Source: Verrucomicrobia bacterium UBA2460 | GTDB taxonomy: Bacteria; Verrucomicrobiota; Verrucomicrobiia; Methylacidiphilales; Verrucolacustridaceae | Length of the DNA stretch: 6,627 nt | Direction: 5' to 3' | NCBI GenBank assembly: GCA_002342345.1 | Contig: DDPU01000074.1 | Coordinates: 1-6,627 of the forward strand | In this document: one piece after another, positions 1 through 5,729 of the stretch | Layout of the letters: the number at the start of each line of letters is the position of its first letter | Position numbering within the stretch: the stretch's first letter is position 1 | Program-made: the position numbers and the translations under genes | Notes under the pieces: model-generated | Told to the model about the DNA's origin: nothing | What the model saw: only the letters and a program-made list of their open reading frames with translations | Databases searched by the model: none

Positions 1-62
1 AAAGTGGGGCTGAGTGATAAGCCGAAGTTGGTTCCCGTTTCCGCAGGGAAACCCTGAGTTTA

Positions 63-881
63 TCAGTCGAGCGGATTCCCCTTCTTGTCAATCATCCGGC
101 TTTTTTTCTCCATCCGGACGGAGGCTCTTCCGTTCCGGAAATCGGAAGCCTCCTCGAAATTGGGTTGGATGACCATGACCCCTTTCTGGTCGATATAGCC
201 GAACTTTCCCCCGATCCGGTCCTCCACCTGGACCCGGGCCAGTCCCTCGTGAAAATTTCCTGCCCAGGCATACTTTTTGTCGAAGGCCACGGAGCCATCG
301 GGCCGGATGTACATCCATGTTTCCTTCTCCCCGGGGGCACCCGATTTTTGCACGGGTGCCAGACCGGAGGAGAAAAACCCGATCTGGTCGAACTCCGGTT
401 CCACGGCCATTTTTCCTTTGGGGTCGACAAATCCCCATTTGGAGCCGTCCTTGACGCCGCCCAGTCCGTCGCGAAAGGGTCGTGCCCAGTCATATTCGGG
501 TGAAATCGCCCATCTTCCCTGTCGGTCAATATATCCGAATTTGCCTTTCAACCGGTCGCCTTCGCATGCCGGAGCCAATCCCTGGGAAAAATCCCCGGCC
601 CAGGAAAAGCGGGCCGGAATTTTCCATGTGCCGTCCGTGCCGAGATATCCCCACAAATCCCCTTCCCTCACGGCGGCCAACTGCTCCGAAAACCCCTTGG
701 CTTCCGAAAACTTCGGGGGAACCAGCCAGTTCCCATCCAGCGCCCGCAGACCCCATTTGCCGTCCTCTCCCTTCATCGGCACGGCTCCCTCCGAAAACAA
801 ATGGGCCTCCGGAGGGGTTTCTGCAGGGAGCGTAAAACCCAGGCTGACGAGGGAAAATGTCAGCAAAAAAAGCCTCCGCAT
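63..881 (-). CDS. Secreted WG-repeat (KWG) protein
   Basis: Encodes a protein of about 272 residues built almost wholly of WG repeats. After an N-terminal signal peptide (MRR, then hydrophobic LFLLTFSLVSLGFTL, likely cleaved near LPA-E), about seven repeats of roughly 33-40 residues follow. Each has an F-x-x-G-L-A-x-V start, a G-x-W/F-G-Y/F-I/V-D turn and a D/K-G-x-x-x-I-x-P-x-F/Y end; the seventh is incomplete at the C terminus. WG repeats form beta-rich, propeller-like or solenoid structures thought to bind proteins or ligands. No enzymatic residues are evident, so its role is unknown; export to the periplasm or cell surface is inferred. I chose the ATG at 881 because GGGGA lies just upstream and it gives a normal signal peptide; a TTG at 902 is in frame but less likely. 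It is transcribed away from the 961-1275 gene. Family assignment is firm, function is not. Confidence 0.9.
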   Translation of the reverse strand: MRRLFLLTFSLVSLGFTLPAETPPEAHLFSEGAVPMKGEDGKWGLRALDGNWLVPPKFSEAKGFSEQLAAVREGDLWGYLGTDGTWKIPARFSWAGDFSQGLAPACEGDRLKGKFGYIDRQGRWAISPEYDWARPFRDGLGGVKDGSKWGFVDPKGKMAVEPEFDQIGFFSSGLAPVQKSGAPGEKETWMYIRPDGSVAFDKKYAWAGNFHEGLARVQVEDRIGGKFGYIDQKGVMVIQPNFEEASDFRNGRASVRMEKKSRMIDKKGNPLD

Positions 882-960
882 ATTTCCCCGATAGAATCCC
901 AAACAAAGGGGTCAAGGAGAAGCTGGCACTTCCCGCAGATTCTAGGATGATAACCAGACA
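882..960. promoter_or_regulatory. Divergent promoter region with inverted repeat
   Basis: This 79-base gap separates two divergent genes and must hold both promoters if neither is read from elsewhere. An inverted repeat, TAGAATC (892-898) and GATTCTA (938-944), has a 39-base spacer. The arms contain -10-like hexamers: TAGAAT on the minus strand at 944-939, pointing to the WG-repeat gene with a leader of about 50 bases, and TAGGAT on the plus strand at 943-948, which would give the small gene a very short leader. A second minus-strand candidate is TTGACC (915-910), 16-base spacer, TATCGG (893-888). No strong -35 accompanies the first two. The repeat could be an operator. The assignment is tentative. 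Confidence 0.25.
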
Positions 961-1275
961 ATGAGCCTGACAAGAGCCTCCCTTTTCCTTGGTTTTTTCC
1001 TTTTGATTTCCGGATGGCGGTGTCTTTCGCAGGACGCCTCCTACGGCTCCGCCACCTACACGCCGCAACAGCTTCACGAGATGCTTGTCGGGCAAAATCG
1101 GAATGCCGTGCTCCAGGCTTTCGGTCGCCTTCCCAACATCATCCGCGGGAACGATTGGTTTTATGAAAACGTCGCGGTTTATGTTCCCGAAAAGGATGAA
1201 TACTACACCCTTGCGGTGGTCTGTTTTTCCTTGAGCGATGGACGGGTCTGGCAGGTCGTCTGCTACCCCCATTGA
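961..1275 (+). CDS. Small exported protein, SmpA/OmlA (BamE)-like
   Basis: Encodes 104 residues. Residues 1-24 look like a signal peptide: MSLTR, then hydrophobic ASLFLGFFLLISG. A Cys at residue 21 follows GWR, which is not a proper lipobox, so lipidation is doubtful. The rest (QQLHEMLVGQ, AVLQAFGRLP, then WFYENVAVYVP and a final VWQVVCYPH) has the layout of the SmpA/OmlA fold: a short helix with G-x-x-R/N-x-x-V, a helix ending in F/L-G-x-P, and a three-strand sheet beginning near a W-F/Y-Y motif. In that family BamE helps outer-membrane protein assembly, but many BamE-like proteins have other roles and this one has no such context. The ATG has only a distant AGGA upstream (about 13 bases), so translation may be weakly SD-dependent or near-leaderless. 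The gene reality is likely; the fold is an inference from pattern. Confidence 0.72.
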   Translation: MSLTRASLFLGFFLLISGWRCLSQDASYGSATYTPQQLHEMLVGQNRNAVLQAFGRLPNIIRGNDWFYENVAVYVPEKDEYYTLAVVCFSLSDGRVWQVVCYPH

Positions 1276-1299
1276 ATCCCTGCCGGTTTTTCCTAGGCT
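1272..1299 (+). promoter_or_regulatory. Candidate promoter of the tRNA-Val gene
   Basis: TTGAAT (1272-1277) and TAGGCT (1294-1299) are separated by 16 bases. This would place the transcript start near 1306 and leave a pre-tRNA 5' leader of about 19 bases, a normal arrangement for RNase P processing. The -35 is close to consensus, but the -10 matches only at its T, A and final T. It overlaps the stop codon of the preceding gene. If correct, the ATG at 1306 sits at the transcription start and is unlikely to be used for translation. Confidence 0.35.
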
Positions 1300-1324
1300 G
1301 GCGGAATGGCCGGACGTCTTTTTG

Positions 1325-1396
1325 GCGCGCTTAGCTCAGGGGTAGAGCGGCTGCTTTACACGCAGTTGGTCGGAGGTTCAAATCCTTCAGCGCGCA
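1325..1396 (+). tRNA. tRNA-Val (anticodon UAC)
   Basis: A full cloverleaf can be drawn. The acceptor stem GCGCGCT (1325-1331) pairs perfectly with AGCGCGC (1389-1395). The D stem is GCTC/GAGC (1334-1337, 1345-1348). The anticodon stem GCTGC/GCAGT (1350-1354, 1362-1366) closes the loop TTTACAC, with anticodon TAC at 1357-1359, reading GUA and other valine codons. The variable loop is TGGTC. The T stem GGAGG/CCTTC (1372-1376, 1384-1388) includes one G-U pair, and the loop is TTCAAAT. The discriminator base is A1396, followed by CCC rather than CCA, so the 3' CCA must be added by nucleotidyltransferase. The gene lies on the same strand as, and directly before, the nfeD coding region, whose open frame crosses it completely. 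Confidence 0.97.
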
Positions 1397-2772
1397 CCCT
1401 TGTTTTTCTTCTCTCCTTATTATTCGCGATTCCGGTGCGGACTGAGGGTAATCCTGCGTCCTTGTCGCCGGGGCCTGTCTACGTCATTCCCGTCCAAAAA
1501 GAGATCCAGAAAGGCCTCGTGTACATCGTTCGTCGTGGCGTGAAGGATGCCATGGAAAACAATGCCTCCGCCCTGGTCCTCGATATGGACACGCCCGGCG
1601 GCGAGGGCGAGGCCATGAAGGAAATCATGGCGATTATCGCAAGATTTCAACCTGCCGGCCGCACTTTTACCTACGTCAACAAGGAGGCCTTCTCTGCCGG
1701 GGCCTTTATTTCCGCCGCCACCCGAAATATCTGGATGGCCCCCGGCGCGATTATCGGAGCAGCCTCGCCCGTCACCCTTGGCCAGGAGGGGCCCAAGGAA
1801 CTCCCTGCCAAGTTCGTCTCCGCCTATGCAGCCGTCATTCGCGCAGCTGCCGAACAGAACGGTCACGACCCCGCTGTCTTTGACGCCATGGTCAACAAGC
1901 AGACTGGTCTCAAGATCGACGGACGCGAAATCGTCGCCAAGGGCGATGTTCTCACCCTGACCACCAAGGAGGCCACGCAGCTCGTCGGCCGACCGCCGAA
2001 ACCGCTCCTCGCAGACGGTGTCGCCGAAAGCCTTGAGTCCCTGATCGAGAAACACGTCCAAGCTGGCGCCAAAATTGTCCGCGTGGAGCCCACCGGGTTT
2101 GAGGAGATCGGGCGCTTCATCGTCTCCATCTCACCCCTGCTCCTGGCTGCGGCCTTCCTGTTTGGGTATATCGAGTTCAAAACCCCTGGCCTGGGTATCT
2201 TTGGCGTGCTTGCCGCCGCCTGCGCCCTGGTCTTCTTTTTTGGGCACTACATCGCCGGCCTTTCCGGGTACGAGAATCTCCTGCTCCTTGCCCTCGGAGT
2301 TGGCCTGATTGCCGCCGAACTCTTTATTTTTCCGGGCACTTTTCTTCCCGGTCTGATCGGCTTGGGTCTTCTTCTTTTCGGGATTCTTAACACCATGGTG
2401 GACCGTTATCCCGCCGACCCCGTCCTTCCTACCCTACCCCAATTGCATCTTCCGGCCCTCAATTTTTCCTTCGGTCTCTTTGGTGGCATCATCGCCATCC
2501 TCTTGGCTGCCCGCTTTCTGTCCCGCTCCCCGATCTTTCGGTCCCTCGAGCTTACCGCCATCTCCCCCTCCTTTCACCCCATCGCCGAAGAGCCGGCCCC
2601 GCGCGGTTCCTGCGGCCAAACCCTCACCGATCTCCGGCCCAGTGGTCGAGCTTCCTTTGATGACCGGGTTTACGATGTCTTGGCCGAAGGTGACTTTATC
2701 CCCGCAGGCACCCCGGTGGAGGTCGCCGGCCGCAAGGGCACGACCACCCTCGTCCGTCGCATCGATCCATGA
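1366..2772 (+). CDS. nfeD: Long NfeD: membrane-bound ClpP-class serine protease
   Basis: This is a long-form NfeD of about 450-470 residues. After a signal peptide comes a ClpP/SppA-like domain. It contains DMDTPGG, then A-F-S-A-G-A with the predicted nucleophile Ser at codon 1693, and the predicted general-base Lys at codon 1810 (PAKFVSAY), 39 residues later. This matches the Ser-Lys dyad of archaeal stomatin-specific protease PH1510. About five membrane segments follow (near 2116-2175, 2188-2262, 2272-2334, 2341-2400, 2464-2520), then an NfeD OB-fold domain (about 2602-2769) with the signature LTDLRPSGRASFDDRVYDV. Relatives cleave stomatin- or flotillin-like partners, which fits floA downstream. 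The start is uncertain. The signal-peptide core LVFLLSLLFAIPV begins at 1399, immediately after the tRNA. In-frame options are ATG 1306 (reads through the whole tRNA), TTG 1366 (inside the tRNA, used here because it keeps the signal peptide) and GTG 1435 (no tRNA overlap, but it loses the signal peptide). The stop overlaps the next start by 4 bases. Confidence 0.9.
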   Translation: MVGGSNPSARTLVFLLSLLFAIPVRTEGNPASLSPGPVYVIPVQKEIQKGLVYIVRRGVKDAMENNASALVLDMDTPGGEGEAMKEIMAIIARFQPAGRTFTYVNKEAFSAGAFISAATRNIWMAPGAIIGAASPVTLGQEGPKELPAKFVSAYAAVIRAAAEQNGHDPAVFDAMVNKQTGLKIDGREIVAKGDVLTLTTKEATQLVGRPPKPLLADGVAESLESLIEKHVQAGAKIVRVEPTGFEEIGRFIVSISPLLLAAAFLFGYIEFKTPGLGIFGVLAAACALVFFFGHYIAGLSGYENLLLLALGVGLIAAELFIFPGTFLPGLIGLGLLLFGILNTMVDRYPADPVLPTLPQLHLPALNFSFGLFGGIIAILLAARFLSRSPIFRSLELTAISPSFHPIAEEPAPRGSCGQTLTDLRPSGRASFDDRVYDVLAEGDFIPAGTPVEVAGRKGTTTLVRRIDP

Positions 2773-3242
2773 CCCTTCTTCTTGCTCTCCTCATCGCCGG
2801 AATCACCCTGCTTCTCGCCGAGGTATTTCTCCCTGGAATGGTCGCTGGCGTCCTCGGGGTCGTTTTCTTGCTGGGTGCGGCCGTTACCGGCTTTGCCGAA
2901 TTTGGCCCAAAGGTCGGGAGCCTCATTTTGATGACCGAACTTCTCGCCGGCACGATTCTCACGATTCTTTGGATGCGCTATTTTCCGAAAACCCCGCTGG
3001 GTAAAAAATACATCCTCGATCCCTCTGCCACCGTCCAGGCTCCCGCGGGATTGGAAAAATGGGTGAACCGGGAAGGCGTCAGCCTGACCGACCTTCGTCC
3101 TGCCGGTTCCGCCCGGATCGACGGGGAAAGGGTTGACGTGATCACAGCCGGGGAGCATCTGGAGGCTGGCATTCGCGTGAAAGTGGTCCGTGTTGACGGT
3201 CCATCCGTTTTTGTTCGCAGGACCGGCAATCCCGATTCATAA
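2769..3242 (+). CDS. Short NfeD-family membrane protein (OB-fold)
   Basis: Encodes 157 residues with no protease domain. It has three membrane segments (about residues 2-20, 22-41 and 49-68; LAEVFLPG between the first two is typical of NfeD), a short linker, and a C-terminal NfeD OB-fold domain (about 88-153). That domain carries the hallmark SLTDLRPAGSARIDGERVDV and ends VKVVRVDGPSVFVRR. NfeD short forms are encoded beside flotillin/SPFH genes and are thought to anchor to or steer the SPFH protein through the OB domain. The start ATG overlaps the stop of the long NfeD as ATGA, implying translational coupling, and floA starts 9 bases after its stop. Two NfeD proteins in tandem with one FloA suggests the short one is the FloA partner while the long one is the protease. 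That division of labour is inferred. Confidence 0.93.
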   Translation: MTLLLALLIAGITLLLAEVFLPGMVAGVLGVVFLLGAAVTGFAEFGPKVGSLILMTELLAGTILTILWMRYFPKTPLGKKYILDPSATVQAPAGLEKWVNREGVSLTDLRPAGSARIDGERVDVITAGEHLEAGIRVKVVRVDGPSVFVRRTGNPDS

Positions 3243-3251
3243 TTCCCCGAT

Positions 3252-4235
3252 ATGCCGCTAATTCTTCTCATTGCCGCCGGGGTGGTTGCCCTGGTCTTCG
3301 GAATCATTCTTCTGAACTTCTTCGGCCTTTGGCTTCGGGCCCTAACCTCCGGCGCCCCGGTCGGCATTCCCACCCTCATCGCCATGCGGCTGCGCGGTAT
3401 CCCGAATTCCCTCATCGTCAACGCCCGGATCACCGCTGTCCGGGCCGGGATCGACGTCTCCACCGCCCAACTGGAAACCCATTTTCTTGCTGGCGGCAAC
3501 GTAGACCAGGTCATCCGGGCTCTCATCGCCGCGGACAAGGCCGGCATCAAGCTCGACTTCAACCGTTGCTGCGCCATCGACCTCGCTACTTCGGGTTCCG
3601 GCAAGACCGTTTTTGACGCCGTCCGTACCAGCGTGAATCCGCGCGTGATCGACTGCCCGGGTGCCAATTCCGGCAAGAGCACGATCGACGGGGTCGCCAA
3701 GGACGGCATCACCGTCCGCGCCCGCGCCCGTGTCACCGTCCGCTCCAACCTGGACCGCTTTGTGGGCGGCGCCACGGAGGAGACCATTGTCGCCCGCGTC
3801 GGCGAAGGCATCGTCCGTGCCATCGGCTCCAAGGAGACCTACAAGGGCGTCCTCGAGAACCCGCAGGACATTTCCAAGGATGTGCTCAACCGGGGCCTCG
3901 ACGCCGGCACCGCCTACGAGATTCTCTCCATCGACATCGCCGATGTGGACGTTGGGGAAAACGTCGGTGCCAAACTGCAGGCCGAGCAGGCCAACGCCGA
4001 CAAGCAGGTTGCCCAGGCCAAGGCGGAAATCCGTCGCGCTGCCGCCGTGGCGGCGGAGCAGGAGATGCGGGCCAAGGTTGTCGAGGCCGAGGCCCAGGTT
4101 CCCCTCGCCATGGCCGAGGCCTTCCGCAAGGGCAACCTCGGCATCCTCGATTACCAAAAGATCCGGAATGTCTCCGCCGACACGGAGATGCGCGCCGCCA
4201 TTGCCAAGGATTCGGGCAAGACCGGCACAAAATAA
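3252..4235 (+). CDS. floA: Flotillin-like protein FloA
   Basis: Encodes 327 residues, close to Bacillus subtilis FloA/YqfA (about 330). An N-terminal membrane hairpin (residues 1-24) is followed by the SPFH-like domain. Recognisable family blocks are [91 protein letters not shown] and [21 protein letters not shown] Glu/Ala-rich coiled coil (about 235-290) with [20 protein letters not shown] and the C-terminal [20 protein letters not shown] complete it. FloA oligomerises into membrane microdomains that gather signalling and transport proteins. An oddity is a Walker-A-like ATSGSGKT at residues 112-119 (3585-3608) and a second GKS at 141-143, where I recall Bacillus FloA having a shorter AIDLAGRDVLEAV region. 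The 9-base gap after the short NfeD supports a shared transcript. No Shine-Dalgarno sequence precedes the ATG. Confidence 0.97.
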   Translation: MPLILLIAAGVVALVFGIILLNFFGLWLRALTSGAPVGIPTLIAMRLRGIPNSLIVNARITAVRAGIDVSTAQLETHFLAGGNVDQVIRALIAADKAGIKLDFNRCCAIDLATSGSGKTVFDAVRTSVNPRVIDCPGANSGKSTIDGVAKDGITVRARARVTVRSNLDRFVGGATEETIVARVGEGIVRAIGSKETYKGVLENPQDISKDVLNRGLDAGTAYEILSIDIADVDVGENVGAKLQAEQANADKQVAQAKAEIRRAAAVAAEQEMRAKVVEAEAQVPLAMAEAFRKGNLGILDYQKIRNVSADTEMRAAIAKDSGKTGTK

Positions 4236-4247
4236 TTCCCCCCGGCC

Positions 4248-4838
4248 ATGGAGTGGCTCGTACCGGTCCTCTTCGTTCTCGCCAGCATCGTCCAGTGGTG
4301 GATGCAGAGAAACCGGCAGGAGCAGGACAAAGAACTGCCTGAGCCGCCGCCGGCGAAAGATCATCCCGCCAGCTCGCCTCTTCCCCGCCGGGAAACTGAT
4401 CCCAGGGAGGAGTTTGGGGACCTTGGTGACTTGCTGGAGGCGCTGGGACGACGTCGACACGAATCCCCGCCTCAACCGGTAAAACAAAGCCAACCCCCTG
4501 TCCTGCCTGCTCCAGTCACGAAATCCGCCGCCCTGCCCAAACCCGTACGTGTTCCCATGCCCACCCTTGAGCCGGTTATCATCCATGCCCCCACGAAGAC
4601 TTCGCCTTCTCCGGTGGTCACCGGATTCCCCGGGGCCAAATCCTCGCCTATCTCCGATGCTGTGATTGGTTTTTCGGAACCGGAATCCCTGCGCGCCACG
4701 TTCCGGCCCTTTCCGGCCGCAACGAAGCCGGATGTCGCCGATTCCCACCGGTGGGCCGCAAAGCTGAAAACCCCGGAAACGGCCCGGGATGTGATCGTCC
4801 TTTCTGAAATTCTCGCCCCGCCGCTCTCTTTGCGCTGA
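4248..4838 (+). CDS. Unrecognised membrane-anchored, proline-rich protein
   Basis: Encodes 196 residues in no family I recognise. The N terminus MEWLVPVLFVLASIVQWWM forms a single membrane anchor or uncleaved signal. It is followed by a charged stretch (QRNRQEQDKELPEPPP), a predicted amphipathic helix containing EEFGDLGDLLEALGRRR (about residues 54-70), and a long Pro/Ser/Thr-rich region likely disordered. The end is a more ordered-looking segment, about 170-196, with AAKLKTPETARDVIVLSEIL and a terminal PPLSLR. With the anchor first and no export-cleavage site, the tail probably lies in the cytoplasm, but topology is not proven. It starts 12 bases after floA and ends 9 bases before aguB, so it very likely shares their transcript. 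A role as an adaptor or partner of FloA/NfeD is only guilt by association. The tail may be a conserved peptide motif; I have a weak recollection of similar ILxPPxxLR endings in PVC hypothetical proteins. Confidence 0.8.
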   Translation: MEWLVPVLFVLASIVQWWMQRNRQEQDKELPEPPPAKDHPASSPLPRRETDPREEFGDLGDLLEALGRRRHESPPQPVKQSQPPVLPAPVTKSAALPKPVRVPMPTLEPVIIHAPTKTSPSPVVTGFPGAKSSPISDAVIGFSEPESLRATFRPFPAATKPDVADSHRWAAKLKTPETARDVIVLSEILAPPLSLR

Positions 4839-4847
4839 AATCCCTCT

Positions 4848-5729
4848 ATGCCAAAAAAGAACGCCGCCGGCTTGCCTGTCGCCCTCATCCAGATGGCGAT
4901 GTCTCCCGATCCAAAAAAGAATCTCCCTGCGGCCATCGACCGCATTCGCGCCGCAGCCAAGCAGGGTGCCAAACTTATCTGCCTGCCGGAGCTCTTTCGC
5001 TCTCTCTACTTCTGCCAAAGGGAGGATTACCAGTGTTTTGAACTGGCGGAGCCCATTCCCGGGCCGACCACTGAGCTGCTCGCCAAGACCGCCAAGCAAC
5101 TGAGGATCACACTCGTTTCCAGTCACTTTGAGCAGCGCACCGGAGGCCTTTACCACAACACCGCCGTGGTCTTTGGTCCGGACGGCTCGATCCTTGGCAC
5201 CTACCGCAAGATGCACATCCCCGACGACCCGGGCTTCAGTGAGAAATTCTACTTTGCGCCCGGAGACACCGGTTTCCTGCCGATCTCGACCCCGGTCGGC
5301 AAACTTGGTGTCCTGGTTTGCTGGGACCAGTGGTATCCGGAGGCCGCCCGTCTCATGGCCCTGCGGGGCGCCCAAATTCTTGTCTACCCCACTGCCATCG
5401 GGCTGGCGCGGACGGAGCCAAGGGAACTTCATAAGGTCCAGTGCAGCGCCTGGCAGACGATGCAAAGAAGTCACGCGATCGCCAACGGTGTTTATGTCCT
5501 CTCGATCAACCGCACCGGGCGGGAGGACAACCTCGATTTTTGGGGCACTTCCTTTGTCTGCGATCCGTTTGGCGAGGTGCTTGCCCAGGCCTCCACGGAC
5601 AAACCGGAGACCGTCCGCGCAAACCTGGACCTCGACGAGATTGGTGTCACCCGCCAACACTGGCCTTTTCTGCGCGACCGACGGATTGACGCCTACCAAG
5701 GTCTGGATCAGCGGTTTCTGACTCCTTGA
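4848..5729 (+). CDS. aguB: N-carbamoylputrescine amidohydrolase AguB
   Basis: A carbon-nitrogen hydrolase (nitrilase superfamily) of 293 residues, normal for AguB. It hydrolyses N-carbamoylputrescine to putrescine, CO2 and ammonia in the cytoplasm, the last step of the agmatine route to putrescine. The catalytic triad is visible: Glu48 in LPELF, Lys121 in YRKMHIPDDPGF, and the nucleophile Cys158 in LVCWDQWYPEAARLMALRGA. AguB-like features include QREDYQCFELAEPIPGPTT and the EKFYFAPGDTGF block. The C-terminal half has SAWQTMQRSHAIANGVYVLS and FWGTSFVCDPFGE. The start ATG lies 9 bases after the preceding stop; an alternative start inside is not suggested. The stop overlaps the TTG start of aguA (TTGA), so the two enzymes are translationally coupled. 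Other nitrilase-family substrates are possible in principle, but adjacency to agmatine deiminase makes AguB near certain. Confidence 0.96.
   Translation: MPKKNAAGLPVALIQMAMSPDPKKNLPAAIDRIRAAAKQGAKLICLPELFRSLYFCQREDYQCFELAEPIPGPTTELLAKTAKQLRITLVSSHFEQRTGGLYHNTAVVFGPDGSILGTYRKMHIPDDPGFSEKFYFAPGDTGFLPISTPVGKLGVLVCWDQWYPEAARLMALRGAQILVYPTAIGLARTEPRELHKVQCSAWQTMQRSHAIANGVYVLSINRTGREDNLDFWGTSFVCDPFGEVLAQASTDKPETVRANLDLDEIGVTRQHWPFLRDRRIDAYQGLDQRFLTP

Noticed and set aside
37..52. Small hairpin GTTTCC-GCAG-GGAAAC just past the end of the WG-repeat gene, as a terminator.
   Set aside because: The stem is only six pairs and no T-run follows on the minus strand, so it cannot be supported as an intrinsic terminator.
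1021..1026. Lipoprotein call for the 961-1275 product, based on Cys21.
   Set aside because: The residues before the Cys (G-W-R) do not fit a lipobox, which needs a small residue at -1; a normal signal peptide is more likely.
526..1272. A 248-codon minus-strand frame across the WG-repeat gene 5' half and the small exported gene.
   Set aside because: It is a different frame from the WG-repeat gene, has no recognisable domain and covers both divergent coding regions and the promoter gap; a shadow.
1306..1365. N-terminal extension of NfeD from ATG 1306.
   Set aside because: It is the translated 5' part of the tRNA plus leader. A candidate tRNA promoter puts the transcript start at this ATG, and the sequence has no place in NfeD proteins. 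It stays only as an unlikely alternative start.
3661..4482. A 273-codon plus-strand frame overlapping floA in another phase.
   Set aside because: Composed mainly of Pro, Arg, Ser and Ala from frame-shifted GC-rich codons over the strongly conserved FloA sequence; not a gene.
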